NCBI GenBank assembly: GCA_027081495.1
Contig: JALWKJ010000145.1
Span: 1-14,992, forward strand
Length of the DNA stretch: 14,992 nt
Direction of reading: 5' to 3'
DNA from: Campylobacterales bacterium
GTDB lineage: Bacteria; Campylobacterota; Campylobacteria; Campylobacterales; QNZT01
The notes under the pieces are model-generated. The model did no database searches, was not told the origin of the DNA, and was given only the letters and a program-made list of their open reading frames with translations. The first letter of the stretch is position 1. Each line of letters opens with the position of its first letter. This document shows positions 7,631 to 14,992 of the stretch, piece by piece. The position numbers and the translations under genes are program-made.

Positions 7631-7993
7631 TTATAAAACTGCCTCCAGTTTCTCTTTTAGTACTTGAGGTGTAAAAGGTTTTACTATATAATTGTTTACA
7701 CCCGCTTTAAGAGCGGTAATTACTTCCGCCTTTCCACCTTCGGTTGTTACCATAATAATCGGCATGTCCGCATATTTTTCTTCGGCTCTTACTTTTTGTA
7801 CGAGTTCAAGACCGTTCATCTCAGGCATATTCCAGTCTGTTACAAGTATATCTATATCGCTGTTTTTAGTCATGACATCCCACGCTTTTGCGCCGTCTTC
7901 GGCTTCAAGAATCTCTTTGTGCCCTAATCTTCCAAGTGTGTTTTTAATAATTCTTCTCATTGTCGAACTGTCATCTACTACTAAAAATTTCAT
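7631..7993 (-). CDS. cheY: Chemotaxis response regulator CheY
   Basis: CheY is a single receiver domain that CheA phosphorylates and that binds the flagellar switch to change rotation direction. All active-site residues are present: the acidic pair Asp7-Asp8 (VVDDSS), phospho-acceptor Asp53 (TDWNMPEMNG), Thr83 (MVTTEG) and Lys105 (IVKPFTP). The 120-residue length leaves no output domain. AAAGGAAAGAG lies just before the ATG. The gene sits 24 nt downstream of hisA and 16 nt upstream of prmA. The cheY-prmA-ftsH order is the one described for H. pylori cheY1. The partner genes cheA, cheW and the receptors lie elsewhere. Confidence 0.95.
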   Translation of the reverse strand: MKFLVVDDSSTMRRIIKNTLGRLGHKEILEAEDGAKAWDVMTKNSDIDILVTDWNMPEMNGLELVQKVRAEEKYADMPIIMVTTEGGKAEVITALKAGVNNYIVKPFTPQVLKEKLEAVL

Positions 7994-8017
7994 CTCTTTC
8001 CTTTTAAATATTATTAT

Positions 8018-8728
8018 CTAAGTCGCGATTTTGAAAGCCTCTTTTAAATCTAAAGTACCTTCATAAAATGCTTTTCCTACTATTACTCCCGATATTTTAT
8101 TTGTGCTTTTAAGCGCTTTAATATCGTTTAAATCCCTAACCCCTCCGCTTGCGATGGTATCGAGATTACAGGCGTTTGCAATTTGTAGAGTAAAGTCGAT
8201 ATTTACGCCGCTTAGCGTTCCGTCTTTACTCACATCGGTACAGATAATCGCTTTAACGCCCGCTTTGGCAAACTCATATGCCAAATCAGTGGCTTTAATC
8301 GTCGATTTTTCGGCCCAGCCTTCTACCGCTACATATCCGTCTATCGCATCGATGCCGACCGCGATAGGATATTTTTGCGCGACTTCCTTGACAAAATCGG
8401 CATTTTTTAAAGCGACTGAACCTAAAATTATTCGATCGATTCCAAGGTCAATATATCGTTTGATTGTATCTTCGTCTCGGATTCCACCGCCAAGCTCTAT
8501 CTCTATATCGCACATTTGACGAATTTTTTTAATTTGTTCGATATTTTTCGGTTCACCGGCAAACGCACCGTTTAAATCAACCAAATGAAGCCACTTCGAG
8601 CCCATCTCTTCAAATTTTTTCGCAAGCTCCCATGGCTGGTCGCTGTAAATTTTCGCACTCTCCATAACGCCTTTTGTAAGGCGTACCGCTTTTCCGTCTT
8701 TTAGATCTATCGCAGGTAAAATATCCAT
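8018..8728 (-). CDS. hisA: ProFAR isomerase of histidine biosynthesis
   Basis: HisA opens the phosphoribosyl ring of ProFAR by an Amadori rearrangement to give PRFAR, the substrate of the HisH-HisF complex. The protein is a single TIM barrel of 236 residues. Catalytic Asp8 lies in PAIDLKDGK and catalytic Asp127 in GIDAIDG. Phosphate-binding glycine loops are seen at LGGGIRD (79-85) and SGGVRD in the second half, the internal half-barrel repeat typical of HisA. Trp138 in VEGWAEKS is a HisA rather than HisF feature. The gene starts 2 nt after hisH, so the two are almost certainly co-translated. Confidence 0.95.
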   Translation of the reverse strand: MDILPAIDLKDGKAVRLTKGVMESAKIYSDQPWELAKKFEEMGSKWLHLVDLNGAFAGEPKNIEQIKKIRQMCDIEIELGGGIRDEDTIKRYIDLGIDRIILGSVALKNADFVKEVAQKYPIAVGIDAIDGYVAVEGWAEKSTIKATDLAYEFAKAGVKAIICTDVSKDGTLSGVNIDFTLQIANACNLDTIASGGVRDLNDIKALKSTNKISGVIVGKAFYEGTLDLKEAFKIAT

Positions 8729-8730
8729 GT

Positions 8731-9342
8731 TTATATTCCCATAAAATTTTTTAGTATTAAAAGCCCGTTATCATGTGATTTTTCCGGGTGAGGTTGAAAG
8801 CCGTAAATGTTTTCATTATATATAGCGGAAGCAAAATCGTATCCGTAGTAGCTCTCTCCCGAGATATATTTTTCATCGCATTTTGCATGATAGCTATGTA
8901 CGAAATAGAGATAAAAGGCGTCGTCGAGTCCGCTAAAAAGAGAAATTCTTTTTTTTATGAAAAGCTCGTTCCATCCCATATGCGGGATTTTAAGATTTGT
9001 TTGAAATTTTGTTTTGTCAAATTTAACAACCGAGCCCGGAATCAGACAAAGCCCTTTGTGATCGCCAAACTCGGATGAGCTTTCAAGCAGCAGCTGCATA
9101 CCCAAACAGATACCGAGAATCGGTTTACCGCTTTGCGCAAAGGAGATTATCGATTCATCCATACCGTTCGCTCTTAAATGCTCCATAGCGTCGCCGAACG
9201 CCCCGACACCCGGAAGTATAATTTTATCAAAGCGTTTTATTTTTTCGGGATCGCCGATAATTTCGGCTTTTTCGCCTATTTTGTCGCAAGCGTTTTTCAC
9301 ACTTGCCAGATTTCCCATATTATAATCAATTATCGCCGTCAT
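8731..9342 (-). CDS. hisH: Imidazole glycerol phosphate synthase, glutamine amidotransferase subunit
   Basis: HisH hydrolyses glutamine and channels ammonia to HisF, which makes imidazole glycerol phosphate and AICAR. It is a class I amidotransferase of 203 residues. The nucleophile is Cys79 in GICLGMQLLLE, and His185 and Glu187 complete the triad in GFQPHPEKS. The residue before that histidine is Pro, whereas many HisH proteins have Phe (QFHPEKS). The oxyanion-strand motif LPGVGAFGDAM (43-53) is intact. The start overlaps the end of the exonuclease gene by 17 nt, with AAAGGA inside that gene as ribosome-binding site. hisF is not in the window, so the partner must be encoded elsewhere. Confidence 0.95.
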   Translation of the reverse strand: MTAIIDYNMGNLASVKNACDKIGEKAEIIGDPEKIKRFDKIILPGVGAFGDAMEHLRANGMDESIISFAQSGKPILGICLGMQLLLESSSEFGDHKGLCLIPGSVVKFDKTKFQTNLKIPHMGWNELFIKKRISLFSGLDDAFYLYFVHSYHAKCDEKYISGESYYGYDFASAIYNENIYGFQPHPEKSHDNGLLILKNFMGI

Positions 9343-10120
9343 ACTTTTTTATTTCCTTTGATATACCGGTTTTAAAAATTTCCGTATAAGATTTATTTTG
9401 CGGTAGTTTTTCACCCATTATAGTAAGATTGTTTAGATAATCCTCAAGTGTGACATTCCCTTTTAACAGCTCATACTTAAGATAGAGCCAATAAGTGTTT
9501 AAAACATCGCTTTCGCAATATTCTTTAATCTCTTTAATTTTATTTTCATAAAAAAGAGTATGAACTTGATCGCCGCTTATATCGAATTTTCCCGGAATTT
9601 GCGCCATATTGCATAAAAGATCCAGTTTCAATCCTCTAACGGCTCCAAACTCGCTTATATGATCCATTAGATCGACATGAAATCTATCGCTGAAACGATA
9701 GCGGTAATTGTCCCATTTGCTTTTGTTGAGAGTTTTGTTGTCTTTGTCGTAAAATGCGGGACAAGAAAGATTGTATTTTAAAGCTCTTATCATCAGCATC
9801 GGAATATCGAAATTTCTACCGTTGAAACTTACGAGTTTCGGATTGTGCCTGTCGATGAAGGATAAAAAACTCGAAAGCATTTCGTTTTCGTTTTTACCTT
9901 CTATCGAGCTTACTTTTTCAAAAGAGCCGAAATCATTGGCGATAACGGCGGAAATCGCTACTACTTTATGAAAAGGAACGGGCAGGAAAGAGCTTCCCGT
10001 CTTCTCTTCCCAAAGCTCAAACGCTTCGTTCGTAACGCTTATATCGTCGCCCTCAAGGTGAAGTTGCGAGCGAATTAGATCGGTATCGGGGATTGTTTCG
10101 CAATCGAATATGCATATCAT
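9326..10120 (-). CDS. 3'-5' exonuclease, DNA polymerase B proofreading-like (DnaQ superfamily)
   Basis: This is a stand-alone 264-residue exonuclease domain of the DEDD fold, closest to the PolB-like exo2 family. Exo I is IFDCETIPD, with metal ligands Asp6 and Glu8. Exo II is VSFNGRNFDIP, with Asp105. Exo III is YCESDVLNTYWLY (from 201), with Asp205 in the YxxSDxxxT form, which makes it a DEDDy enzyme. No polymerase or helicase domain is attached. Its natural substrate is unknown; trimming single-stranded DNA 3' ends is an inference from the family. It is the first gene of the central operon, follows a strong -10 element, and overlaps hisH by 17 nt. AAGG lies about eight bases before its ATG. 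Confidence 0.88.
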   Translation of the reverse strand: MICIFDCETIPDTDLIRSQLHLEGDDISVTNEAFELWEEKTGSSFLPVPFHKVVAISAVIANDFGSFEKVSSIEGKNENEMLSSFLSFIDRHNPKLVSFNGRNFDIPMLMIRALKYNLSCPAFYDKDNKTLNKSKWDNYRYRFSDRFHVDLMDHISEFGAVRGLKLDLLCNMAQIPGKFDISGDQVHTLFYENKIKEIKEYCESDVLNTYWLYLKYELLKGNVTLEDYLNNLTIMGEKLPQNKSYTEIFKTGISKEIKKYDGDN

Positions 10121-10146
10121 GTATAGCCTTGGAAGTTTTACGGGCT

Positions 10147-10152
10147 ATTATA
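10147..10152 (-). promoter_or_regulatory. Extended -10 promoter of the exonuclease-to-leuA operon
   Basis: Read on the minus strand, TGGTATAAT is a perfect -10 hexamer with the TGn extension, preceded by a T-rich run (CTCTTTTGG). No good -35 box is seen 17-18 bases upstream, which is usual for housekeeping promoters in this phylum. A transcript would start near 10140, giving a leader of about 20 nt before the ATG at 10120. Confidence 0.65.
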
Positions 10153-10173
10153 CCAAAAGAGTATAAATTGAGT

Positions 10174-10204
10174 AAGCCAAAGAGGATTGCTATCTCTTCG
10201 GCTT
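10174..10204 (-). terminator. Hairpin after the helix-hairpin-helix gene, probable terminator
   Basis: AAGCCAAAGAG (10174-10184) is complementary to CTCTTCGGCTT (10194-10204) except for one position. That position is a G-U wobble in minus-strand RNA but an A-C clash in plus-strand RNA, so the structure favours leftward transcripts. It lies six bases beyond the stop of the gene ending at 10211. The downstream T-run is poor, so termination may be weak and allow some read-through into the exonuclease operon. Confidence 0.5.
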
Positions 10205-10210
10205 TTGAAG

Positions 10211-10810
10211 TTATCGATAGTCTTTATCGCCTCTTTTTACTTTTCTGCTAAATTCCGTCGATCCTCCGGCGGCCAACAGTTTTGCCTGTCCTATCCAATC
10301 TTCTCTTAGCACTCTTCCTTTAAATACAAGGTAGTTGTCTATCCATTTCGCGTTTTCGGATGTCCACGCGGCAATTTGATCAAAGTGAAAAATTCCAAGT
10401 TCGTTTAAAGCTTCCTCAATCTTAAGACCTATGCCGCTGATCTCTTTTAAGTCATCGGGAAAACCGTTTCTAGGCGCCGGTAAAATTTGAGGTCTTTCTC
10501 CATCGATATTTTCGACATTCGTTTTTTGAAACGCCTGCATAAGTTCGGAGGCTTTTTCTTGATCTTTTTGCTCTTGTAAACTAGCGCTTAGTTTCGATTC
10601 CTCATTCTCCGCCGTCGCAACGAAATTTTTCGAATCTTCATTCTCATAATCATGCAACTTTTGAGTTTGACCTCTTAGCTGCGCGTTTAGTTCGTCTTTA
10701 TCGTCGCATTTACTTATTTTACCAAGTAGATATCCTATGATCGCGCCTATGATAGCGGCGATCAAAAGACACAGTATCATCTCCGTCGCAAGCGTTAATA
10801 ATTTATCCAT
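10211..10810 (-). CDS. Membrane-anchored protein with helix-hairpin-helix (complex I 41-kDa/FEN1-like) domain
   Basis: Residues 8-30 form one membrane helix (MILCLLIAAIIGAIIGYLLG). A charged, probably disordered linker follows at 33-112. The C-terminal domain starts PDDLKEISGIGLKIEEALNELGI (118-140), a helix-hairpin-helix with the GIG turn. It continues FHFDQIAAWT and FKGRVLREDWIGQAKLLA (163-180). This last block is shared by proteins often annotated as NADH dehydrogenase 41-kDa-like or flap-endonuclease-like 5' nuclease domains. No nuclease active site is visible, so DNA binding or a structural role is likelier than catalysis. The ATG has AAGGAGT in front and lies 13 nt after the OmpA-domain gene, so the two form an operon. 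The function is unknown. Confidence 0.8.
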   Translation of the reverse strand: MDKLLTLATEMILCLLIAAIIGAIIGYLLGKISKCDDKDELNAQLRGQTQKLHDYENEDSKNFVATAENEESKLSASLQEQKDQEKASELMQAFQKTNVENIDGERPQILPAPRNGFPDDLKEISGIGLKIEEALNELGIFHFDQIAAWTSENAKWIDNYLVFKGRVLREDWIGQAKLLAAGGSTEFSRKVKRGDKDYR

Positions 10811-10823
10811 ATTTTACTCCTTA

Positions 10824-11870
10824 TTATTTTATTACTCTAAATTCAACTCTTCGGTTGATCTGTTTATGTGCCGGCGTATCGTTTTTTACAAGCGGTCTGC
10901 TCTCTCCGTAACCTATCGCTACGAGTCTTTTTGCTTTAATACCTTTTTTTACAAGATATCGTTTAATGGCATTCGCTCTTTTTTGACTGAGTTTGAGATT
11001 GTTCTCTTTCGTGCCGTCGGAATCCGTATGACCCGCTATTTTAACTCTTATATCCGGATATTTTTTCAAAACGGCGTAAACTTGATTGATAAGTCTTTTA
11101 CTTTTTGGCGTAAGTTCGTCTTTTGCATAAATGAATTCAACGGGTTTTGATCGCAAGACTCTGTCTAGTTGAGCCTGAGCTCTGGCTCTATCTCTTCTTT
11201 GTTTCGCTTTTTTGCGTTGAAGAGTTTTTTGATCCATCTCTTTTTTTTGTTTTTCTTCTATTTTATCGGCGTCTTTTGATTGGATCGGTTTTATATCTAC
11301 GATTTTCGGCTGCTGTATGGGAGTTTGTTTCTCTTCTATCATTACTAGATTCGTTACTTCCAGATCACCGATGTTAGACGCTTTTTGAGAGATGTTTTTC
11401 TTTATGTCGGAACTATTGACGATACCGTCGATGGTCATCTTTTTGTCATGATATTCTATATATCCGTTTTTAAAGTTCGCGAAATCTTTTGACATCTCTT
11501 CAATCGCTTTAAAAAGTTTTGGATTATGGGCGTCTTTATCTATGATAATCGTTCCTCTTTTTACTTCACTGCCGACGCTTTTAAGAGTTTGCATAAGTCG
11601 GTGAACTTTTTGTTGCGAAGGAAAAACACCGGATAATTTGACAATGTCACCGTCTTTGACGATTTTAAGAGTCAAGTCTTTTGTTTGTGTTTTGTCTATT
11701 TCCACGACTTGTTCTTTTTGGTTATTTTTTGTCTCTTGTTCGATGACTACGGGTTTTGCGGTAGTTGATATTATCTCATCTTGCATACTTTGTAATTTAC
11801 TCCAAATACAAAATATTATAAAAAATAGTAGCAGCCATATCCATAGCCACATCCATTGACGACGAGTCAT
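10824..11870 (-). CDS. Inner-membrane-anchored OmpA-domain protein with BON-like region
   Basis: The protein has 348 residues. A short basic N-terminus leads into a tryptophan-rich membrane helix (residues 5-23, WMWLWIWLLLFFIIFCIW). There is no obvious signal-peptidase site, so it is probably a signal anchor with the rest periplasmic. Residues 65-111 and 135-178 look like two related beta-alpha-beta units resembling BON modules (for example GDIVKLSGVFPS and KKMTIDGIVNSS). Residues 200-242 are a highly charged, probably coiled-coil linker. The OmpA C-terminal domain begins near 243 and shows GHTDSDGTKENNLKLSQKRA, with Asp283 and Arg298 placed to bind diaminopimelate in peptidoglycan. It probably ties the inner membrane to the cell wall. 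Its layout recalls mycobacterial OmpATb (BON plus OmpA), but no orthology is claimed. Confidence 0.83.
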   Translation of the reverse strand: MTRRQWMWLWIWLLLFFIIFCIWSKLQSMQDEIISTTAKPVVIEQETKNNQKEQVVEIDKTQTKDLTLKIVKDGDIVKLSGVFPSQQKVHRLMQTLKSVGSEVKRGTIIIDKDAHNPKLFKAIEEMSKDFANFKNGYIEYHDKKMTIDGIVNSSDIKKNISQKASNIGDLEVTNLVMIEEKQTPIQQPKIVDIKPIQSKDADKIEEKQKKEMDQKTLQRKKAKQRRDRARAQAQLDRVLRSKPVEFIYAKDELTPKSKRLINQVYAVLKKYPDIRVKIAGHTDSDGTKENNLKLSQKRANAIKRYLVKKGIKAKRLVAIGYGESRPLVKNDTPAHKQINRRVEFRVIK

Positions 11871-11899
11871 TTTAACTCCTTTTTGTTTAAGATTTTTCG

Positions 11900-11905
11900 A
11901 TTATA
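11900..11905 (-). promoter_or_regulatory. Probable promoter of the OmpA-domain operon
   Basis: Minus-strand TATAAT has a weak -35-like TTGTGC 18 bases upstream. Transcription would start near 11893, leaving about 22 nt before the ATG at 11870. A strong AAAAAGGAG (11876-11884) serves as ribosome-binding site. It lies in the 102-nt gap after the TPR gene, so this operon can be expressed apart from serS. Confidence 0.6.
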
Positions 11906-11972
11906 GCCTATTGTAATTTAAAGGCACAAAAGATATTGACTTTTAAAAAATTTTTTACAAATATATTCAATA

Positions 11973-14273
11973 TTATGGTTGTTTTATATAAAAGGTAAAA
12001 AAGTTAGAAGAGAATGCGCCGTCTCCGATTTTTTTATATTGGATAGAGGCGCCGGCAAAATTTTTAGCCTCTTGATACAAAAGACCAAGGGCGTACCTGC
12101 TTTCGAGATTTGAACTTTCAGCAAGTTTAGCAAGCTCTAAAAGTGCGATCGCGTTTGCATGATGTCCGCTTGCGATTGCAGAAACCGCCGCTAAAAAGAG
12201 CGTATGAGTATCGTTTTGTTTGCAGGAATCTATAAGAGTATTGTATAGTTTATATGAGAGATCCGGTTTTTTGCTATAAAGAGCGGTCAGCGCCATGGTT
12301 TGTTTAAAAGCGATTTGATTTTGGTATCTGTTTTGATTTTTTTGAAGTTTATCTAAAAGCATATGGGAAATTCCCGCGATATTTAACATAGAAAGATAAA
12401 GTTCTCTTGGAAGCGTTCCTCCAAAATATAAAGCTTTCGTATCTAGTCTGGAATTTGTTAAAATCAACTGAATCTCTTTCGCGTACTCTTTGATATTTTT
12501 TTTCTCATGATGGGCGTCGAGATAGAGAATGTTTGCGACGATTTCTCTTGGAAGAAGTTTTTTTAAAGCTTCTGACGCCTCTTTGTATGCGTCTCGTTCG
12601 GCTCGATCATATGCAAATATTATATCTATAACGGTATCGAATGGATGTTTGTCGGCTTGAAGATATCCGTCGGGCATAGAGAGATTTTCTTTGGCGATAT
12701 TAATAAGAGCGGTTATGCGTTTTTTATACTCTTGATCTTTTTCAAGTGAGAGAAGAGTGTATATTTGATCGAGATTATCGATTGAGGCGTCTTTATTGAT
12801 GAGATAAGCGCAAAAAGATTTAAAAATCGACGCTTCAAAAAGAGTATTGTCAAGCGCTTGGCTTTTGGAAAAAGATTTATAAGCTTCTTTAAATTTAAAC
12901 ATTCTAGCATATGTAAGACCGAGATTATAATGAAGCACGCTATCCCATGGGTATCTTTTAACGGCGTCTTTAAATACGGCATGAGCGTCATATAGCCTGC
13001 TTCGAAGCGTTAGCTCTATGGCTTTTGCGATTTCTATATCGGCTTGCGCGATATTTTTACTGTGATTTAAATATTTGAGTGCGGAAGAAGTTTTGTCTAT
13101 ATCTATCTTTTTCGCGCCTTTTTTAATATTTGAAAATCCTTCATTATAAAGAGAGAGTTTAAACGGAGCATAATAAAATAGAAGTGAAAATTTATAAAAT
13201 TTATTTAAAAACAACTCTTTTTTAAACCTTTCCTGTGCGGCTAAAGGATCAAAGAGCGATCGTTTGAGCATGACTTTTATGGGATAGACTTCCGTGGAGT
13301 TTGTATCTTTTTGTTCCATCTCTTCGAGGATATTTGCGCTTTTTTTTAAGTTGCCGAGTCTATTTTGAACAAGAGCCATGGCGATATTCGCTTTGAGGGT
13401 ATGGTCTTTTATATCTATGGCTTTTTGAAGATAATCGGCGGAGATTTCATATTCTCCTATGTTAGCGTAAAGAAGTCCCAGCGTAAAAAAGTTTTTTGAG
13501 TCGTCGGCTTTTTCAAGCATGTTTATAGCGTTTTGCAGACTTTCGTAAGAAGCGTAAATTTTTGATCCTATAAAAAATTCTCCTTGGCGATAATAGTCGG
13601 AAGTAGGGTGGTTAATACTGACGATAGTTTCTATATAGGCGTTTTGATAATAGTTCAAAAGCGTCTCATAATAGGAAAAAAGCGGCGAATCTTTTTTATA
13701 GGGGAGGTATCTTTTTGCCGTTTGTAGATATTTTTCAAACAGTTCTTTATTTTTTAAATTAAAAGCGCATGCGGCTGAATTAAGAGCGCTTTCACATCTT
13801 AGAGATTTATCTAAAGAAGCTTTATCGAAGGCTTTGATAGCTTGCGTAAAATTTCCGTCTTTGAGTTTAGCGACTCCTATATTGAAAAAAGAGAGAGCCT
13901 GATTGTATCGGGCGATTTTTTCATAAATTTTCAAAGCCTCTTCGTTTTTACCCTCTTTATAAAGCTTTGAGGCTTTCGCGAGCCATTGTCTTACTTTGAT
14001 ATTTTCCTTTTTTTGACTCTCTTTTTGCGTAATCTTTTCAACAATTTGCGTGGCGTTTACCTCTTGTTGAGGTTCGTCTTCCTTTTTTGAGTAGAGATAA
14101 AATAGTATCGCGCTTAAAACGACGATTGCCGTGATGAGAAAAATAATCAGCAGATATATAAGTTTGTTATTTTGCTCGGCATTTAATTTTTCCTCGGTTT
14201 CTTCGGCGACATCGAGCAGATCTTCTTCGTCTAAATCATCGTCTTCGAGACTTAAAAACTCTTCATCCGCCAT
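11973..14273 (-). CDS. pflB: Membrane-anchored TPR protein, probable flagellar motor disk component PflB
   Basis: The protein has 766 residues. The first 34 are strikingly acidic (17 Asp or Glu) and presumably cytoplasmic. One membrane helix spans about 38-62. The long remainder is a periplasmic array of TPR-like helical hairpins, clear at about 108-155 (YKEGKNEEALKIYEKIARYN, then LKDGNFTQAIKAFDKA) and recurring to near 750. In C. jejuni, the TPR protein PflB (Cj0390) follows serS and forms part of the periplasmic disks that recruit flagellar stators. Here the gene starts 13 nt after serS with the same topology and a similar length. The name therefore rests on gene order and architecture, not on alignment. 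The Shine-Dalgarno is weak (GAG), so coupling to serS is likely. The alternative is an unrelated TPR scaffold protein. Confidence 0.65.
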   Translation of the reverse strand: MADEEFLSLEDDDLDEEDLLDVAEETEEKLNAEQNNKLIYLLIIFLITAIVVLSAILFYLYSKKEDEPQQEVNATQIVEKITQKESQKKENIKVRQWLAKASKLYKEGKNEEALKIYEKIARYNQALSFFNIGVAKLKDGNFTQAIKAFDKASLDKSLRCESALNSAACAFNLKNKELFEKYLQTAKRYLPYKKDSPLFSYYETLLNYYQNAYIETIVSINHPTSDYYRQGEFFIGSKIYASYESLQNAINMLEKADDSKNFFTLGLLYANIGEYEISADYLQKAIDIKDHTLKANIAMALVQNRLGNLKKSANILEEMEQKDTNSTEVYPIKVMLKRSLFDPLAAQERFKKELFLNKFYKFSLLFYYAPFKLSLYNEGFSNIKKGAKKIDIDKTSSALKYLNHSKNIAQADIEIAKAIELTLRSRLYDAHAVFKDAVKRYPWDSVLHYNLGLTYARMFKFKEAYKSFSKSQALDNTLFEASIFKSFCAYLINKDASIDNLDQIYTLLSLEKDQEYKKRITALINIAKENLSMPDGYLQADKHPFDTVIDIIFAYDRAERDAYKEASEALKKLLPREIVANILYLDAHHEKKNIKEYAKEIQLILTNSRLDTKALYFGGTLPRELYLSMLNIAGISHMLLDKLQKNQNRYQNQIAFKQTMALTALYSKKPDLSYKLYNTLIDSCKQNDTHTLFLAAVSAIASGHHANAIALLELAKLAESSNLESRYALGLLYQEAKNFAGASIQYKKIGDGAFSSNFFTFYIKQP

Positions 14274-14286
14274 AAATATCGCTCAT

Positions 14287-14992
14287 TTAATTTATATATT
14301 TCTCAAGTACTGCCGGAATTTCGATACCGCCGTCTTCTCTTTGGTAATTTTCCATAATGGCTATGATAGTTCTTCCGATAGCCAAAGATGAACCGTTTAA
14401 AGTATGCGTAAAAATATTTTTCTTTCCGTTTTTGTATCTGATTTTCGCTCTTCTTGATTGAAAAGCTCTCGTATTTGATATGGAGCTTATCTCTCTGTAT
14501 CTGTTTTGTCCCGGAAGCCAAACTTCTAAATCGATCGTTTTTGCCGCTGAAAATCCTAAATCTCCTCCGCAAAGCATCACTTGTCTATGCGGTAATCCCA
14601 ATGATTTTAAAAGATCGCTCGCACACTCGATCATCTCTTCAAACAGCTTTTCGCTCTGTTGTTGCGTCGTGATTGAAACAAGCTCCACTTTTCCGAACTG
14701 GTGTTGTCTTATCATCCCTCTAGTGTCTCTTCCCGCGCTTCCGGCTTCTTTTCTAAAACATGAAGTGTATGATGTTAGTTTCAAAGGCAATTCGTCCTCA
14801 GTTAGTATTTCATCTCTAAAAAGATTTGTAAGAGGAACTTCCGCCGTTGGAATGAGGTAGAGAGATTCGTTTTCTATTTTAAAAAGATCATCTTCAAATT
14901 TTGGAAGTTGACCCGTTCCAAAAAGCGACTCTTTATTAACCAAGTAGGGTACGCTTACTTCTTTGAAACCTCTTTTTTCGTTAAATTCCAAC
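14287..14992 (-). CDS. serS: Seryl-tRNA synthetase, C-terminal part (5' end beyond the window)
   Basis: SerS charges tRNA-Ser with serine in the cytoplasm. The visible 235 residues cover most of the class II catalytic domain. Motif 2 is TSCFRKEAGSAGRDTRG followed by RQHQFGKVE. The serine-pocket and ATP region shows GGDLGFSAAKTIDLEVWLPG, then YREISSISN. Motif 3 is NGSSLAIGRTIIAIMENYQ, and the chain ends IEIPAVLEKYIN. The N-terminal tRNA-binding coiled coil and motif 1 are missing because the gene continues past position 14992. The TTG at 14991 is an internal leucine codon (LEFNEKRGF in the normal motif 1-2 region), not a start. The TAA stop at 14287-14289 lies 13 nt before the TPR gene. Confidence 0.95.
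   Translation of the reverse strand, partial: LEFNEKRGFKEVSVPYLVNKESLFGTGQLPKFEDDLFKIENESLYLIPTAEVPLTNLFRDEILTEDELPLKLTSYTSCFRKEAGSAGRDTRGMIRQHQFGKVELVSITTQQQSEKLFEEMIECASDLLKSLGLPHRQVMLCGGDLGFSAAKTIDLEVWLPGQNRYREISSISNTRAFQSRRAKIRYKNGKKNIFTHTLNGSSLAIGRTIIAIMENYQREDGGIEIPAVLEKYIN

Noticed and set aside
8788..8800. Pro in place of Phe before the HisH catalytic histidine (QPHPEKS) as a sign of a dead enzyme
   Set aside because: Cys79, His185 and Glu187 are all present and the rest of the fold is intact, so it looks like a tolerated lineage variant.
11945..11956. A6T6 palindrome after the TPR gene as a terminator
   Set aside because: It has no loop and no GC pairs. It is more likely bendable AT-rich DNA upstream of the OmpA-domain promoter.
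14989..14991. TTG as a possible start of the serS frame
   Set aside because: The residues after it are internal catalytic-domain sequence of seryl-tRNA synthetase. The N-terminal coiled coil must precede it, so the gene is cut by the window.
1..14992. CRISPR, tRNA, rRNA, prophage or transposase content
   Set aside because: No spaced direct repeats, tRNA-like cloverleaf, rRNA signature or transposase or integrase motifs were seen; the window is almost fully covered by ordinary coding genes.

Overview
The window looks like chromosome from a free-living, flagellated member of the Campylobacterota (formerly Epsilonproteobacteria). Three things suggest this. The cheY-prmA-ftsH cluster is the arrangement known from Helicobacter pylori and Campylobacter jejuni. 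A serS gene is followed by a membrane-anchored TPR gene that matches the serS-pflB neighbourhood of C. jejuni. The base composition is moderately AT-rich with strong AAGGAG ribosome-binding sites and AT-rich promoters. Histidine and leucine biosynthesis genes fit a prototrophic, environmental lineage. I cannot name the genus.

Left part (1-2508), envelope genes. A gene cut by the window edge runs leftward (1-65). Divergent from it is a secreted outer-membrane beta-barrel protein with a proline-rich spacer (143-862), which ends at a good intrinsic terminator. An LdtD/YcbB-type L,D-transpeptidase (916-2508) follows on the same strand. It converges on the next operon, and the whole intergenic space is filled by a 127-nt, three-tier inverted repeat (2504-2630).

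Centre (2636-10120), one dense leftward transcription unit. In transcription order it holds a PolB-like 3'-5' exonuclease, hisH, hisA, cheY, prmA, ftsH, leuA and a small membrane protein of unknown function. Genes overlap or lie at most 24 nt apart, and one extended -10 promoter (TGGTATAAT) sits just upstream of the exonuclease. Unlike H. pylori, no pssA gene follows ftsH; leuA occupies that place, overlapping ftsH by 4 nt.

Right part (10211-14992), two further leftward units. An inner-membrane-anchored OmpA-domain protein and a membrane-anchored helix-hairpin-helix protein form a two-gene unit with its own promoter. Upstream of it are the 3' part of serS and a large TPR membrane protein that is probably the flagellar motor disk component PflB.

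I see no tRNA, rRNA, CRISPR array, transposase gene or phage gene. Most genes are ordinary. The best leads for something undescribed are the nested inverted repeat, the OmpA/helix-hairpin-helix pair, and the uncharacterised membrane protein at the end of the central operon. I do not see a clear new multi-gene system.
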